A stretch of 64,000 nt of DNA from Omphiscola glabra. Taxonomy: Eukaryota > Mollusca > Gastropoda > Lymnaeidae. The notes beneath the pieces are model-generated. The model was given only the letters and a program-made list of their open reading frames with translations. It had not been told where the DNA came from and did no database searches. Numbering within the stretch: position 1 is the stretch's first letter; every line of letters begins with the position of its first letter. A program made the position numbers and the translations under genes. This document shows positions 14,501 to 26,500 of this stretch, in pieces. The stretch lies in the NCBI GenBank assembly GCA_964017045.1, contig OZ024809.1, positions 7,091,012 to 7,155,011 on the forward strand. The letters are read 5' to 3'.

Positions 14501-17500
14501 CAGTTAATGGATCATAATGTGGTGAGGCTCACTCAGTTAATGGATCATAATGTGGTGAGGCTCACTCAGTTAATGGATCATAATGTGGTGAGGCTCACTC
14601 AGTTAATGGATCATAATGTGGTGAGGCTCACTCAGTTAATGGATCATAATGTGGTGAGGCTCACTCAGTTAATGGATCATAATGTGGTGAGGCTCACTCA
14701 GTTAATGGATCATAATGTGGTGAGGCTCACTCAGTTAATGGATCATAATGTGGTGAGGCTCACTCAGTTAATGGATCATAATGTGGTGAGGCTCACTCAG
14801 TTAATGGATCATAATGTGGTGAGGCTCACTCAGTTAATGGATCATAATGTGGTGAGGCTCACTCAGTTAATGGATCATAATGTGGTGAGGCTCACTCAGT
14901 TAATGGATCATAATGTGGTGAGGCTCACTCAGTTAATGGATCATAATGTGGTGAGGCTCACTCAGTTAATGGATCATAATGTGGTGAGGCTCACTCAGTT
15001 AATGGATCATAATGTGGTGAGGCTCACTCAGTTAATGGATCATAATGTGGTGAGGCTCACTCAGTTAATGGATCATAATGTGGTGAGGCTCACTCAGTTA
15101 ATGAATCATAATGTGGTGAGGCTCACTCAGTTAATGGATCATAATGTGGTGAGGCTCACTCAGTTAATGTATCATAATGTGGTGAGGCTCACTCAGTTAA
15201 TGGATCATAATGTGGTGAGGCTCACTCAGTTAATGGATCATAATGTGGTGAGGCTCACTCAGTTAATGGATCATAATGTGGTGAGGCTCACTCAGTTAAT
15301 GGATCATAATGTGGTGAGGCTCACTCAGTTAATGTATCATAATGTGGTGAGGCTCACTCAGTTAATGGATCATAATGTGATCAGTGTACTCAAATCAATC
15401 AATCAATCAATCAGTGTAATTACGGCTCATTCAGGAAACAGTTTAGCAAATCTTGAGCTGAATAATTCATATAACTGTCAAGGGAGTGTCACAGTGCACA
15501 GCCCAGCCGTAATCAAGCTAACTAGTACTAACAAGTACTTATCATATCTTTGTATAATTCAAAGTAAATAAAAGTGGGAACAGCATTTATTATATAGTTT
15601 TAAGTTTGCTCTGCTGGATCGGTCAAAGCTTAAAAAAAAAATTTTTTTTTAAAAATCAACACAAAATTGAAATAAAAATAAAAACAACACAACTGTAAGA
15701 AATGAAAGGTAGCGGTATGCAGAGTATGAAGCAATATTGATGTGGGTTATGGACTAAGCTAGCACTGCAGCATTGCCAGAGGACAAGAACTAATACTGGA
15801 GTGAGGAGATTGCCAGGGTCCACAAAATTATAATTCCTCTTGCTTGCAGGCCTATTGTGGGAATAGATTTTTGCAATCCCCTAAGTGATTAGAACTATAA
15901 TAAACGTTTAGTGTCAAAATTGTGTTTAAAAAAAAAAAAAAAAAAAAAAGAAAAAAAAGAAAGATTAATAGAGGCTGTGTTATGATAATCAAGATTCAAT
16001 TTTGAGATGACAAACTATCAAAATCAAAGCAATAGTAATTTTTTATTAAAATTAAGAAGTAAATAATCTAGAAATTTCATGACCTGCTTCCCCAGAAGAT
16101 CATAAATACTGCAGATTACCCCAAAAGAATTATTGTAACTTTGAAGAAAAAAAAAATGAAAAGAAAAGAACCAAAAGTGACTAAGATGAACTAGGAGAAG
16201 CAGTACAAAAATCAAGTCACTCACTGTAAGTTCCTTCTGATCTAAATGCTGAGGCAACAAGAACAGGATGAGAAGCTAAATTAATCTTATAACTAGCTAA
16301 TATAATCTTCTAACTGGGATTATTTTTAACTATGTTTAAAATAGCAAGATATAGTTGATTCCCCCAAAAAATTAAAAACTAAATTAAAAAACAAAAAAAT
16401 AATTTTCAAAAAATAAAATGAAGGCATCCAAGACAAGAACGAGTGTTGGTCAAGACTATAATTATATACATTTCAATAATAAGTATAGGAATCAATAAAA
16501 ATAATTCTTATATTGTTAGACAAATATTCTTCAAATTTTTAACTAAAAAAAAAAGCCTCTCTGCTAAGAAATGAATTACCTGAAAGTTGTGACAAACACA
16601 TCTGACATTGTCAACATATTTTTACAAGTTATCTGTCATAGAAATGTTACACAGCTAAATAAAAGTTTGAGCAACTTAACAAAATCCATTTACAGCTTAC
16701 ATCAATACAAAATGATAGTAGCATGCACAGATTTTGAATGGTTTATAGCTTAGAACACTGTTCACAGAGTTTTAGAAAAATTAATGTTTATATTGGAAAT
16801 AGTCATATAATGTTGTAGTTACCTGTATACTCTTGTCGCTGTTGGCGTAGTTGTTGACGATGGCAAGACTTTCCTGGAAGCGTGTCGTGCTGAGTCCAAC
16901 GACAATGCCGATCAGTTGGGACACAGAAATAATCACCTGAGGGGTATTTTGTTCAAACATTTGTTTTCATAAGTCACAACTAATAGAGCCATAAAGAAAA
17001 ACTTTGAACTGGCTTGATAAGTGTTTTTTTGTTTTGTGTTCCACCATCTATTATCTGAGTTTACAGAGTGCTAAATGTCCCATTCCTAAACATGTTATTT
17101 GTGGGTGGAGGACTGCACATGGCAAATACATGTGAATCAGAAACAGGATAGTAAATGTAAAAGATATTATTTTGAAATGTGTCTAAATGAACAGTAGAAA
17201 CAATGAACATGTTTAACCAAACACATAAAAATTTCTGGTTAAGTTCTGGCAAAATATTTATTATCTGATATTCCTATCTGCCGCTAAGGGGAATGTTGAA
17301 GAGTCTAAATCTGGAAATACAGTCCCTGGTGCACTTCCCATGGAAAAATGTTGTCAAAAGCTTTTCTTTTTTAAGACTTCCTCCGAAGTCTGCTTTTAGA
17401 AAAGTTAGCATCTCATACCTCATAAGTCTATTTAGCCTCTTTGTTTGACAACAAGACATCAGCTTCACAGTCCTCCAAGTAGTTGAGTTTTCTACTTTTT

Positions 17501-20500
17501 TATGTGCATATTTCCCTGTCATGAATTCAGAACCCGGAGATGAAGTCCCGTAGGCGGATTACATTGGTACAATGAAACATTCCGACAACTCCTGTGATGC
17601 CACTTGTGCCAAGCTGTATCATTTTACATAAAGTTCCCTTGGGGTCATCCAGCAGCGTGGAGAGAGGCGATTTGTGTGTAGGGAACCAGCTTATAATACT
17701 TAGAAACGAAGAATAATCCCAGGCCTTCAAGACGTCGTCTACACTATCGTCACATCGTGACGGACGGATGCCAGCAATCTCTGTCATGAAGATAGGTCTG
17801 TCCAGTGGCCATGCTTCCAATGAAAGTTCCACATGCAGAAGTCATTGTGAAGGTGTCTGTCTTGGAGAGTGGAGAGCATGCAGCGCATATTCCAGCTATA
17901 CTGAGATGTGCATATCTTGGCAAGCTATACTGAGATGTGCATATCTTGGCAAGCTATACCGATATGTGCAGATCTTGGCAAGCTATACTGAGATGTGCAT
18001 ATCTTGGCAAGCTATACTGAGATGTACATAACTTGGCAAGCTATACTGAGTTGTGCATATCTAGGCAAGCTATACTGAGATGTGCATATCTTGGCAAGCT
18101 TTACTGAGATGTGCATATCCTAGTGAGCTATACTGAGATGTGCATATCCTAGTGAACCAAAATGATGACAGCAAGTAACTGTGTGTAAAATCCTTTTTTT
18201 CTAATTGAGTCATTACAAATCTGCTTTGGCTGATGAAGTAAAATGCCTTTGGTAGGTCTATGAATGAATATGAGGGCTTCTCTTTTGTCCACATCACTTT
18301 TCCTTTGCATTGGTTCCAACTTAAAATCTGGAGGATGCCTCAAAGATAAATTGCTAAGTCCAGGGTTCCCCATTAGAAAAAGGTTGAAAATCTCTGATTT
18401 AAACCAATAAACTGCTGGTGGTTATGTCCCTTGTACCATTTCTATTTCAACATCAACCAGTATTTCTAAATGTAGGCAATGTATTTACCCGCATGCAGAC
18501 AATGTATTTACCTGTAAGTGGACACGAGTAAAACTCTTTCTGTTTGAGAACTCAAAATTGCTTCTCATCAGCAGGTAAAGCAGGGCGCAGGCTTCACGTC
18601 TGGTAGAGTTCAGCTTGGAGTTGCAGCACCTTAAAATCTGCACAGGAAATGTAAACAACCAATTGCAACAGGCACATTTATTTCTCTCTCTCTCTCGCTC
18701 TTTGTTTTTTTTTAGTTCAGTGAACAGAGCCTTTAAAATATAACCTTGAACAAGATAAATTCATCTATACATCTTAATTATTAAACATTGTTGTTTTCTA
18801 ATTGATATTTGTATTATAGCAGGTAAATTCAAATGGGTTTAAAGAGACATTTTGGCTATTTATGTTCCTGAATTTGCAGCACAGAAATAAACTTCAGTGA
18901 CTTAAAAAAACAAGAAAACTTGTCCATTTAAAATATCCTAAGAGGCAAGAATTTAAAAAAAGACACACTTTCTATCCTATTATTGAATATGAGGTATATT
19001 AAATGAAAATGCTTTATTTATATGAACTAAATGTTCATTGGGAACCAGAAAAACAAGAAGATGTGCAGAGTGATCTAGTAATAAATCCAAAGAGCTTTAA
19101 AGTAAACCCTTGTGCTCTATCTCTATAAACCCATGTGAATCAGAGTTGATCAGACCTCAATAACCCAGTAGATAAATCTTGTTTGTTATCTTACCTCATA
19201 GCAGAGCTCCCCGCACATGTCTGCGCTGCCTTTGAACAACACTTGCTGGAACTAAGCAAGACATGACAGGGTTTTTTTAAAGTTAGATCACTGACACACA
19301 TTTAATATATTTTAATTGTATTTACACCATTTTTAACAAATACAGAATCAACTTAAAAACGCACCCATCCTGTGTGGCCTGCAGCAAGTAGGCCAAAGAT
19401 TTGACCACCCCAAAAGACATTTCAATCAAATTTGTACACATTTTGTGTAAAAATAAATGACAATAACTTTTAGAGACAGTCTTGATAACAAAAAAGCTGT
19501 GTTTTCCCATCACCTTGTTATGTACAATATGCTCTATTAAAGTTTTTCTCAGTGTTTTCCCATTACCATGTTATACACAAATTGCTCTATTAAAGTTTTT
19601 CTCTGTGTTTTGCCATCACCTTGTTATGTAAAAATTGCTCTATTAAAGTGTTTATCTGTGTTTTGCCATCACCTTGTTATGTACAAATTGCTCTATTAAA
19701 GTTTTTATCTGTGTTTTCCCATCACCTTGTTATATACAAATTGCTCTATTAAAGTTTTTATCTGTGTTTTCCCATCACCTTGTTATATACAAATTGCTCT
19801 ATTAAATTTTTTATCTGTGTTTTCCAATCACTTTGTTATGTACAAATTACTCTATTAAAGTTTTTCTATCACCTTATTATATAAAGATAGCTCCATCACA
19901 TATCACACTTTTAATCCAGAGGAGCTCTCATCCACAGTTTGAGAATTTAACCCGGTTAAGACCAGTGGCGTAACAATGGCTTGGCATAGGGGCAGTTACC
20001 AAGGGCGCCGGCCTGCGCCAGTTCAAAAGGGCGTCACTAAATCTCTAAAGCTGAAACTTGTCAATTATCAAGGGCGCCAAAAATAAATTAGCCAAGGGCG
20101 CCAAAAACCCAGTTACGCCTCTGGTTAAGACACTGGATGAATCTGTGAGATCATGGAGCAGAAAAGAACAAATGACTGACCTTCTTTATGAATGCCCTCC
20201 AAGCACCAAAAACATGTTTCTGCAACGTCTCTGACTGGCTGGACCTCAGGAAGCCCAGGTACAGCTGAAAGACTGTACGCATCATGCTGTTATCTCCCCC
20301 TCTGGCCTCCAGATCTTTCTGTTGGCACAGTCCAAGGGACACAACATTAATAAGGACATTGGTATATTTCAACTTAAACACTGAGCTGTGATATTTAAAA
20401 ATACAACATTTATGGGTTTTTAACAATCTTTATTATTTGAAATAATTTGTCATATGTTGTGTCACATCAGTAGAAAAAGTAAATTGCTAATATAAATATT

Positions 20501-23500
20501 TTGCCACATTTCAACATTCGTATATAATAATCTTTATGACAAGTTAATATATTTTAGGAGAAAAATCATATACAACAAAATTTTCCAATTTTTTTTTAAC
20601 ATTTCATGTCCCTGATATTTCTCTTTCATGAGAAACTAAAAATTGTACGGCTTATTCTTGCCAATAGGTAACATAAATCAAATATGAACATTCATACAGT
20701 TTTTATATCTTTCAACAAAAGTCTCAAAATAGGAAGTCTTTAATCTTTAGAAAAAACGTAAAGCAATCTAACAGAAATTAGTTTAAAAATTTGTGTTGCT
20801 CTGTTTTGTTAACTGGACATTTCAGGTTTTGAGAAAAAGATATCTTTATGCTCAGATACAAGTTATTGACCTTTGAACCCGCAATTTCTCCTTTACCCAT
20901 CAGCGTAATTTGCATCGTCTTTTGCTTTCACAATCTCATACATGCCTAAATGGACAGTCTACAAAATGGAAGACTCCTAATCCTTAGCTATCAAGACAGC
21001 AAAACTGAGAAAAGACAAACACATAGCTAGGTTTTCAATAATTGTTTTCGAGACCGGCTAATTTTGCTTTCATGGCCCGGTCCTGGGTCTGGACCCGGCA
21101 TTTGGGAAATGCTGCATGCAAGACCTTGTTTATTTTCTAAAATGAAAGCCTCCACGTCACAGATGTCATGGAGTTACCTTGAATGTTGTACAGAACAGGC
21201 TGAGAACGTCCAAGACTATGAGACCAACTTCTGTGGATATGTTTGCTTCCTGCAGGGCTCGGATCATGGCATCAGCATCCGAGTGAGTTGGTGCTTGGGA
21301 TGGAACAGGGGAGGTGGTCAGGTGGATACAGTGGTCAATGGTAAACAGTGTGGAGGGTATAATGTCATGGAGGGCATAATGTCATGAAGGGTATAATGTC
21401 ATGGAGGGTATAATGTCATGGAGGGTATAATGTCATGGAGGGTATAATGTCATGGAGGGTATAATGTCATGGAGGGTATAATGTCATGGAGGGTATAATG
21501 TCACAGAGGGTCTAATGTCATGGAGGTATGATGTCGAAGAAGGTATGATCATGGAGAGTATACTCTTGTGGAGGGCTTATGTCATGTAGCATAAAATGTC
21601 ATATATGATATTATATCACGGAGGGTATAATGTCATGTAGGTATGATGTCGTGTAGGTATGATGTCGTGTCAGTATATTCAATGATTTAGTTAAGTGATG
21701 AAAACATTGTGGCATAGGTGAAAATAATATTATATTTTGAGGATTACTAACATACATTTTCTAAAGAAAGAAACAACTAGTCACTTCAATAATGCTAAAG
21801 TATGAAGCAAGTTCTCAGTAACTAAATTACTACCAAGTAACCAAATAACTACTAAGTAACCAAAGTACTACAAAGTAACCAAATTACTAAGTAGCTAAAT
21901 TACTACAAAGTAACCAAATAACTACTAAGTAACTAAATTACTACTAAGTAACCAAATAACTACTAAGTAACTAAATTACTACAAAGTAACCAAGTAACTA
22001 CTAAGTAGCTAAATTACTACGAAGTAGCCAAAAAACTACTAAGTAGCCAAGTAACCACTAAGTAACCAAATAACTGATTAGTTACCAAATGAGCACTTAG
22101 TGACAAAACACATGCTAAACAGAAACTCTGAAGACACATACTGTGAAAACTTTCTGGAATCATATCTCCATACTGGCTAGGAGTTCTCTGTGAGGACAAA
22201 CTGATGGGGCGTCCACGCTGATTCTGTAACGGTGTTGGCATCGTGGAGGACTTACTCTGTCCACCTACCATCTGACCACCTATCATACTGAGACATAAGA
22301 TGGGCGTGTTCGTTAGCACACACAGGTCAATACAATCTTAGCATGTCTGGCGAAGGCTTTTCAAGTTCTAATATGATTTGAGAACACTATTATTTCAACA
22401 AACACTATAGGGATATGCATACATTCAAAGGAGAAATATTCTTCTGTATTAGTTTAATATTGAATTGTTTGATAGTTTCATAAAATGTTTTAATTGATAT
22501 TATTAAGTTATTTTAATGTCTGCCCCACATCAGTCAGACATAGAACACTAGTGTGACTTGGGAGGGTAACAGCCGCCACAGGACTATGCAAATGGGATCA
22601 GATGTACATAATGCTATTTCCACATACTGTACAAAAATGAAGTCATTTGTCAACAATCCAGTAGACTTTAAACAAGTGACAAATTCTTTCATAAGTATCA
22701 CATAACTTATATTGTATTAAGTCCTTCTGAGGACAGTCTGCCCAGTGGCAAGTCAGATTGGCTGAGCCTGAGAATGATTCAGGCTTGACTCAAAGCATTA
22801 GTATTTTTTGGGTTGGTACAGTTCACAAACATGGACTGCCATTTTGCAAGTCATTTGTAGTTGCAACGTTTTAATTTTGAAAGCATAATTATTGAACACT
22901 TACAATCAGAGCTGGAAAAGTGAAATCAAACACAAATTGATTAAATCATTTACACACAGGGCACACAGACATTACGAGTGTTCACACATTGACATTACAA
23001 GTGTTCACCTGAGAGTAACTATTTTCTTGCGACCCTGGTACTGGAAGTGTTTGAGGCCTAGCCTGGAGAATAGACATTCATTTGGAACTTAATTTGCGCT
23101 TGAAGAATTCTTCAAATGACATCAAGAAATACTAAATAGCGATTAATGAACTATTTTATCTGTTTTATGCCACAGTCTGGAAGTGACAAGTATATTTTAT
23201 AATTGCCTTTATGACACACAATAAAAGCCAGGAAGCATTTCAGCATATTCTAAGTACCGTGGGAGCAGGAAATAAATTATAATTTAGAAACAGTTTTAGA
23301 AAAACAAACTTACTCCAGCAGAGAGAAGAAGTCTATAATATCAAGCTCTGAAGAGTTGTTGAACCAGCCTAAAAGGATATCTGTGAGAATATAGGCAATA
23401 TGTGAATATAGGAAATATGTGGATATAGGCAATGTGTGAATATAGGCAATATGTGGATATAGGAAATATGTGGATATAGGCAATGTGTGAATATAGGCAA

Positions 23501-26500
23501 TATGTGAATATAGGAAATATGTGGATATAGGAAATATGTGGATATAGGCAATGTGTGAATATAGGCAATATGTGAATATAGGCAATATGTGGATATAGGA
23601 AATATATGGATATAGGCAATGTGTGAATATAGGCAATATGTGAATATAGGAAATATGTGGATATAGGCAATGTGTGAATATAGGCAATATGTGAATATAG
23701 GAAATATGTGGATATAGGAAATATGTGGATATAGGCAATGTGTGAATATAGGCAATGTGTGAATATAGGAAATATGTGGATATAGGAAATATGTGGATAT
23801 AGGAAATATGTGGATATAGGCAATGTGTGAATATAGGCAATGTGTGAATATAGGCAATATGTGAATATAGGAAATATGTGGATACAGGCAATGCGTGAAT
23901 ATAGGCAATATGTGGATATAGGAAATATGTGAATACAGGCAATGTGTGAATATAGGCAATATGTGAATATAGGAAATATGTGGATATAGGAAATATGTGG
24001 ATATAGGCAATGTGTGAATATAGGCAATGTGTGAATATAGGAAATATGTGGATATAGGAAATATGTGGATATAGGCAATGTGTGAATATAGGCAATATGT
24101 GGATATAGGAAATATGTGAATACAGGCAATGTGTGAATATAGGCAATAATTGAATATAGGAAATATTTGGATATAGGAAATATGTGGATATAGGCAATGT
24201 GTGAATACAGGCAATGTGTGAATATAGGAAATATGTGAATATAGGAAATATGTGAATACAGGCAATGTGAGAATATAGGCAATATGTGGATATAGGAAAT
24301 ATGTGGATACAGGCAATGTGTGGATATAGGCAATATGTGGATATAGGAAATATGTGAATACAGGCAATGTGAGAATATAGGCAATATGTGGATATAGGAA
24401 ATATGTGAACACAGGCAATGTGTGAATATAGGCAATATGTGGATACAGGAAATATGTGGATACAGGAAATATGTGGATACAGGCTAAGCAAGTATTTGTA
24501 CCATGTTACAATTGTTGAGAGCAATGCCAAGAGAGCGTTATACAGATAATTTGAGACTTTTGACACTTAGTTTTCCAGCAAGACATAGCAGAAATATGAA
24601 CACTATCAGGAAGCATATGAAATAAGATACAATTCAATACAAGAAAGTAGAGACATAAAAATGTTTCTGAGGCCACATAATGGGGCAAGCAGCATTGAGT
24701 AAAGTAAATAGTGTAGGCCAAAAATTATGATGTGATGAATTGGTGCATTTGATGACATTTTTCAAGTAGAGACAGATAAATACTGAGACAGATGGCAAAG
24801 TCCAAGTTTATCTCCCTGGACTACCAGCACCCATTATACAGCTTATCTCCCTGGACTACCAGCACCCATTATACAGCTTATCTCCCTGGACTACCAGCAC
24901 CCATTATACAGCTTATCTCCCTGGACTACCAGCACCCATTGTACAGCTTATCTCCCTGGACTACCAGCACCCATTATACAGCTTATCTCCCTGGGTCATG
25001 AATAATTAATATTGTCAAGGAAACATGCCAAAATTTGCTCAATGTCTCTTCAATCCCTTCAGATGATAGTTGGACTATAGAGACAGTACTTAGTGCCTGA
25101 AAAGTTGTTGCTAGCATGATACACCCCCCCCCCCCCACTTCACCCCAGGTCCACGGTCAAGCCAACAGCACAATTACCTTCAGATCAGTGGTTCTCAACC
25201 TTCCTAATGCCGTGACCCCATAATACAGTTCCTCATGTTGTGGCACCCCAAACCAAAAAATTATTTTAGTTGACACTTCATAACTGTAGAGTACATGTGT
25301 TTTCCGATGGTCTTAGGTGACCCATGGGAAAGGGTGGTTCGACCCCCAAAGGGTTTGCGACCCACAGGTTGAGAACTGCTGCTTCAGATGATAGTTGGAC
25401 TATAGTTTCAGTATGGCGTGAATGATCCAATTACTTAGTGCCTGAAAAGTTGTTGCTAGCATGCTACACCCCCCCCCCCCTTCACCCCAGGTCCTCGGTC
25501 AAGTCAACAGCACAATTACCTTCAGGCAGATGCTTTAGTATATGCAAAAAGCAGACCAAGAGGTCCCTGATCTCTGTGGTGTCCAGTTTATCATAGCGTC
25601 CAGGATAGGCCGCCGATGGCGTCTTTGATACATTAGAAGGCATTCTGAAACAGTCACGGAACATTCACTGAGCATTCAGACACTTGTGTTAGGTGACAGA
25701 GTGGTCCATGTTAGTGGGCAATTATTCATCTTAAATATTTATTTCAACTGAAAATCATTGGTAAACTGAAATTCAGCATGTTTCTACAAACAAAGGGAAC
25801 TCAAATCTGATTCTGTTTCCAAAAACAAAGGGAACTCAAATCTGATTCTGTTTCCAAAAACAAAGGGAACCCAAATCTGATTCTGTTTCCAAAAACAAAG
25901 GAACTCAAATCTGATTCTGTTTCCAAAAAACAAAGGGAAATCAAATTTGATTATGTTTCCAAAAAACAAAGGAACTCAAATCTGATGAAGAGCTCTATGA
26001 AAACTAGAGGGAAAAAAAAAAAATGTTAAACGACAGAAAGTCAGGCACACCCCCACAGGGTGTCTTGATTTCAAACACCCCCCAACCAGGATTTTACAGT
26101 CCTCTGATTTACGTGGTACACACCTTGTCACAATCTTTCCATCCTTCTTGTTCCCCACCTCCTTCTCCCCAGACGAGTCGCTGGCCAGGGATGTGTTGCT
26201 GCCATTGTGTCCGGTGGCTGCAGCAACAGTCAGCTCATTAGGGTTGTGAGGCATGGCAACTGCAGGGATAACAATACACAGGTGTCAGAACCTAGTGGTG
26301 GCTAGAGATTGCTACAACTCTTACGGCTCTATACACTTCTAGATAATTTTAGTTTGGTAGCATGAGAATGAATTCTTATGTAAAAACAGTAATCATGCGT
26401 GAACTTTTAAGATTTAAATTATAAATAATTTAAAGTTCTTAGATCAAAATTCTAAAACTTTACTAGTGTTTTTGACGTTCTAACCATATTTGGAATCTAA

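Noticed and set aside
13028..15571. 847-codon plus-strand open frame
   Set aside because: It is the 33-bp array translated; the flanking non-repeat ends have no similarity, no splice context, and it is antisense inside a DOCK intron.
23310..24566. Three overlapping minus-strand frames of 349-418 codons
   Set aside because: Product of an 18-bp unit lacking stops in three frames. Only 23314-23380 is a real exon.
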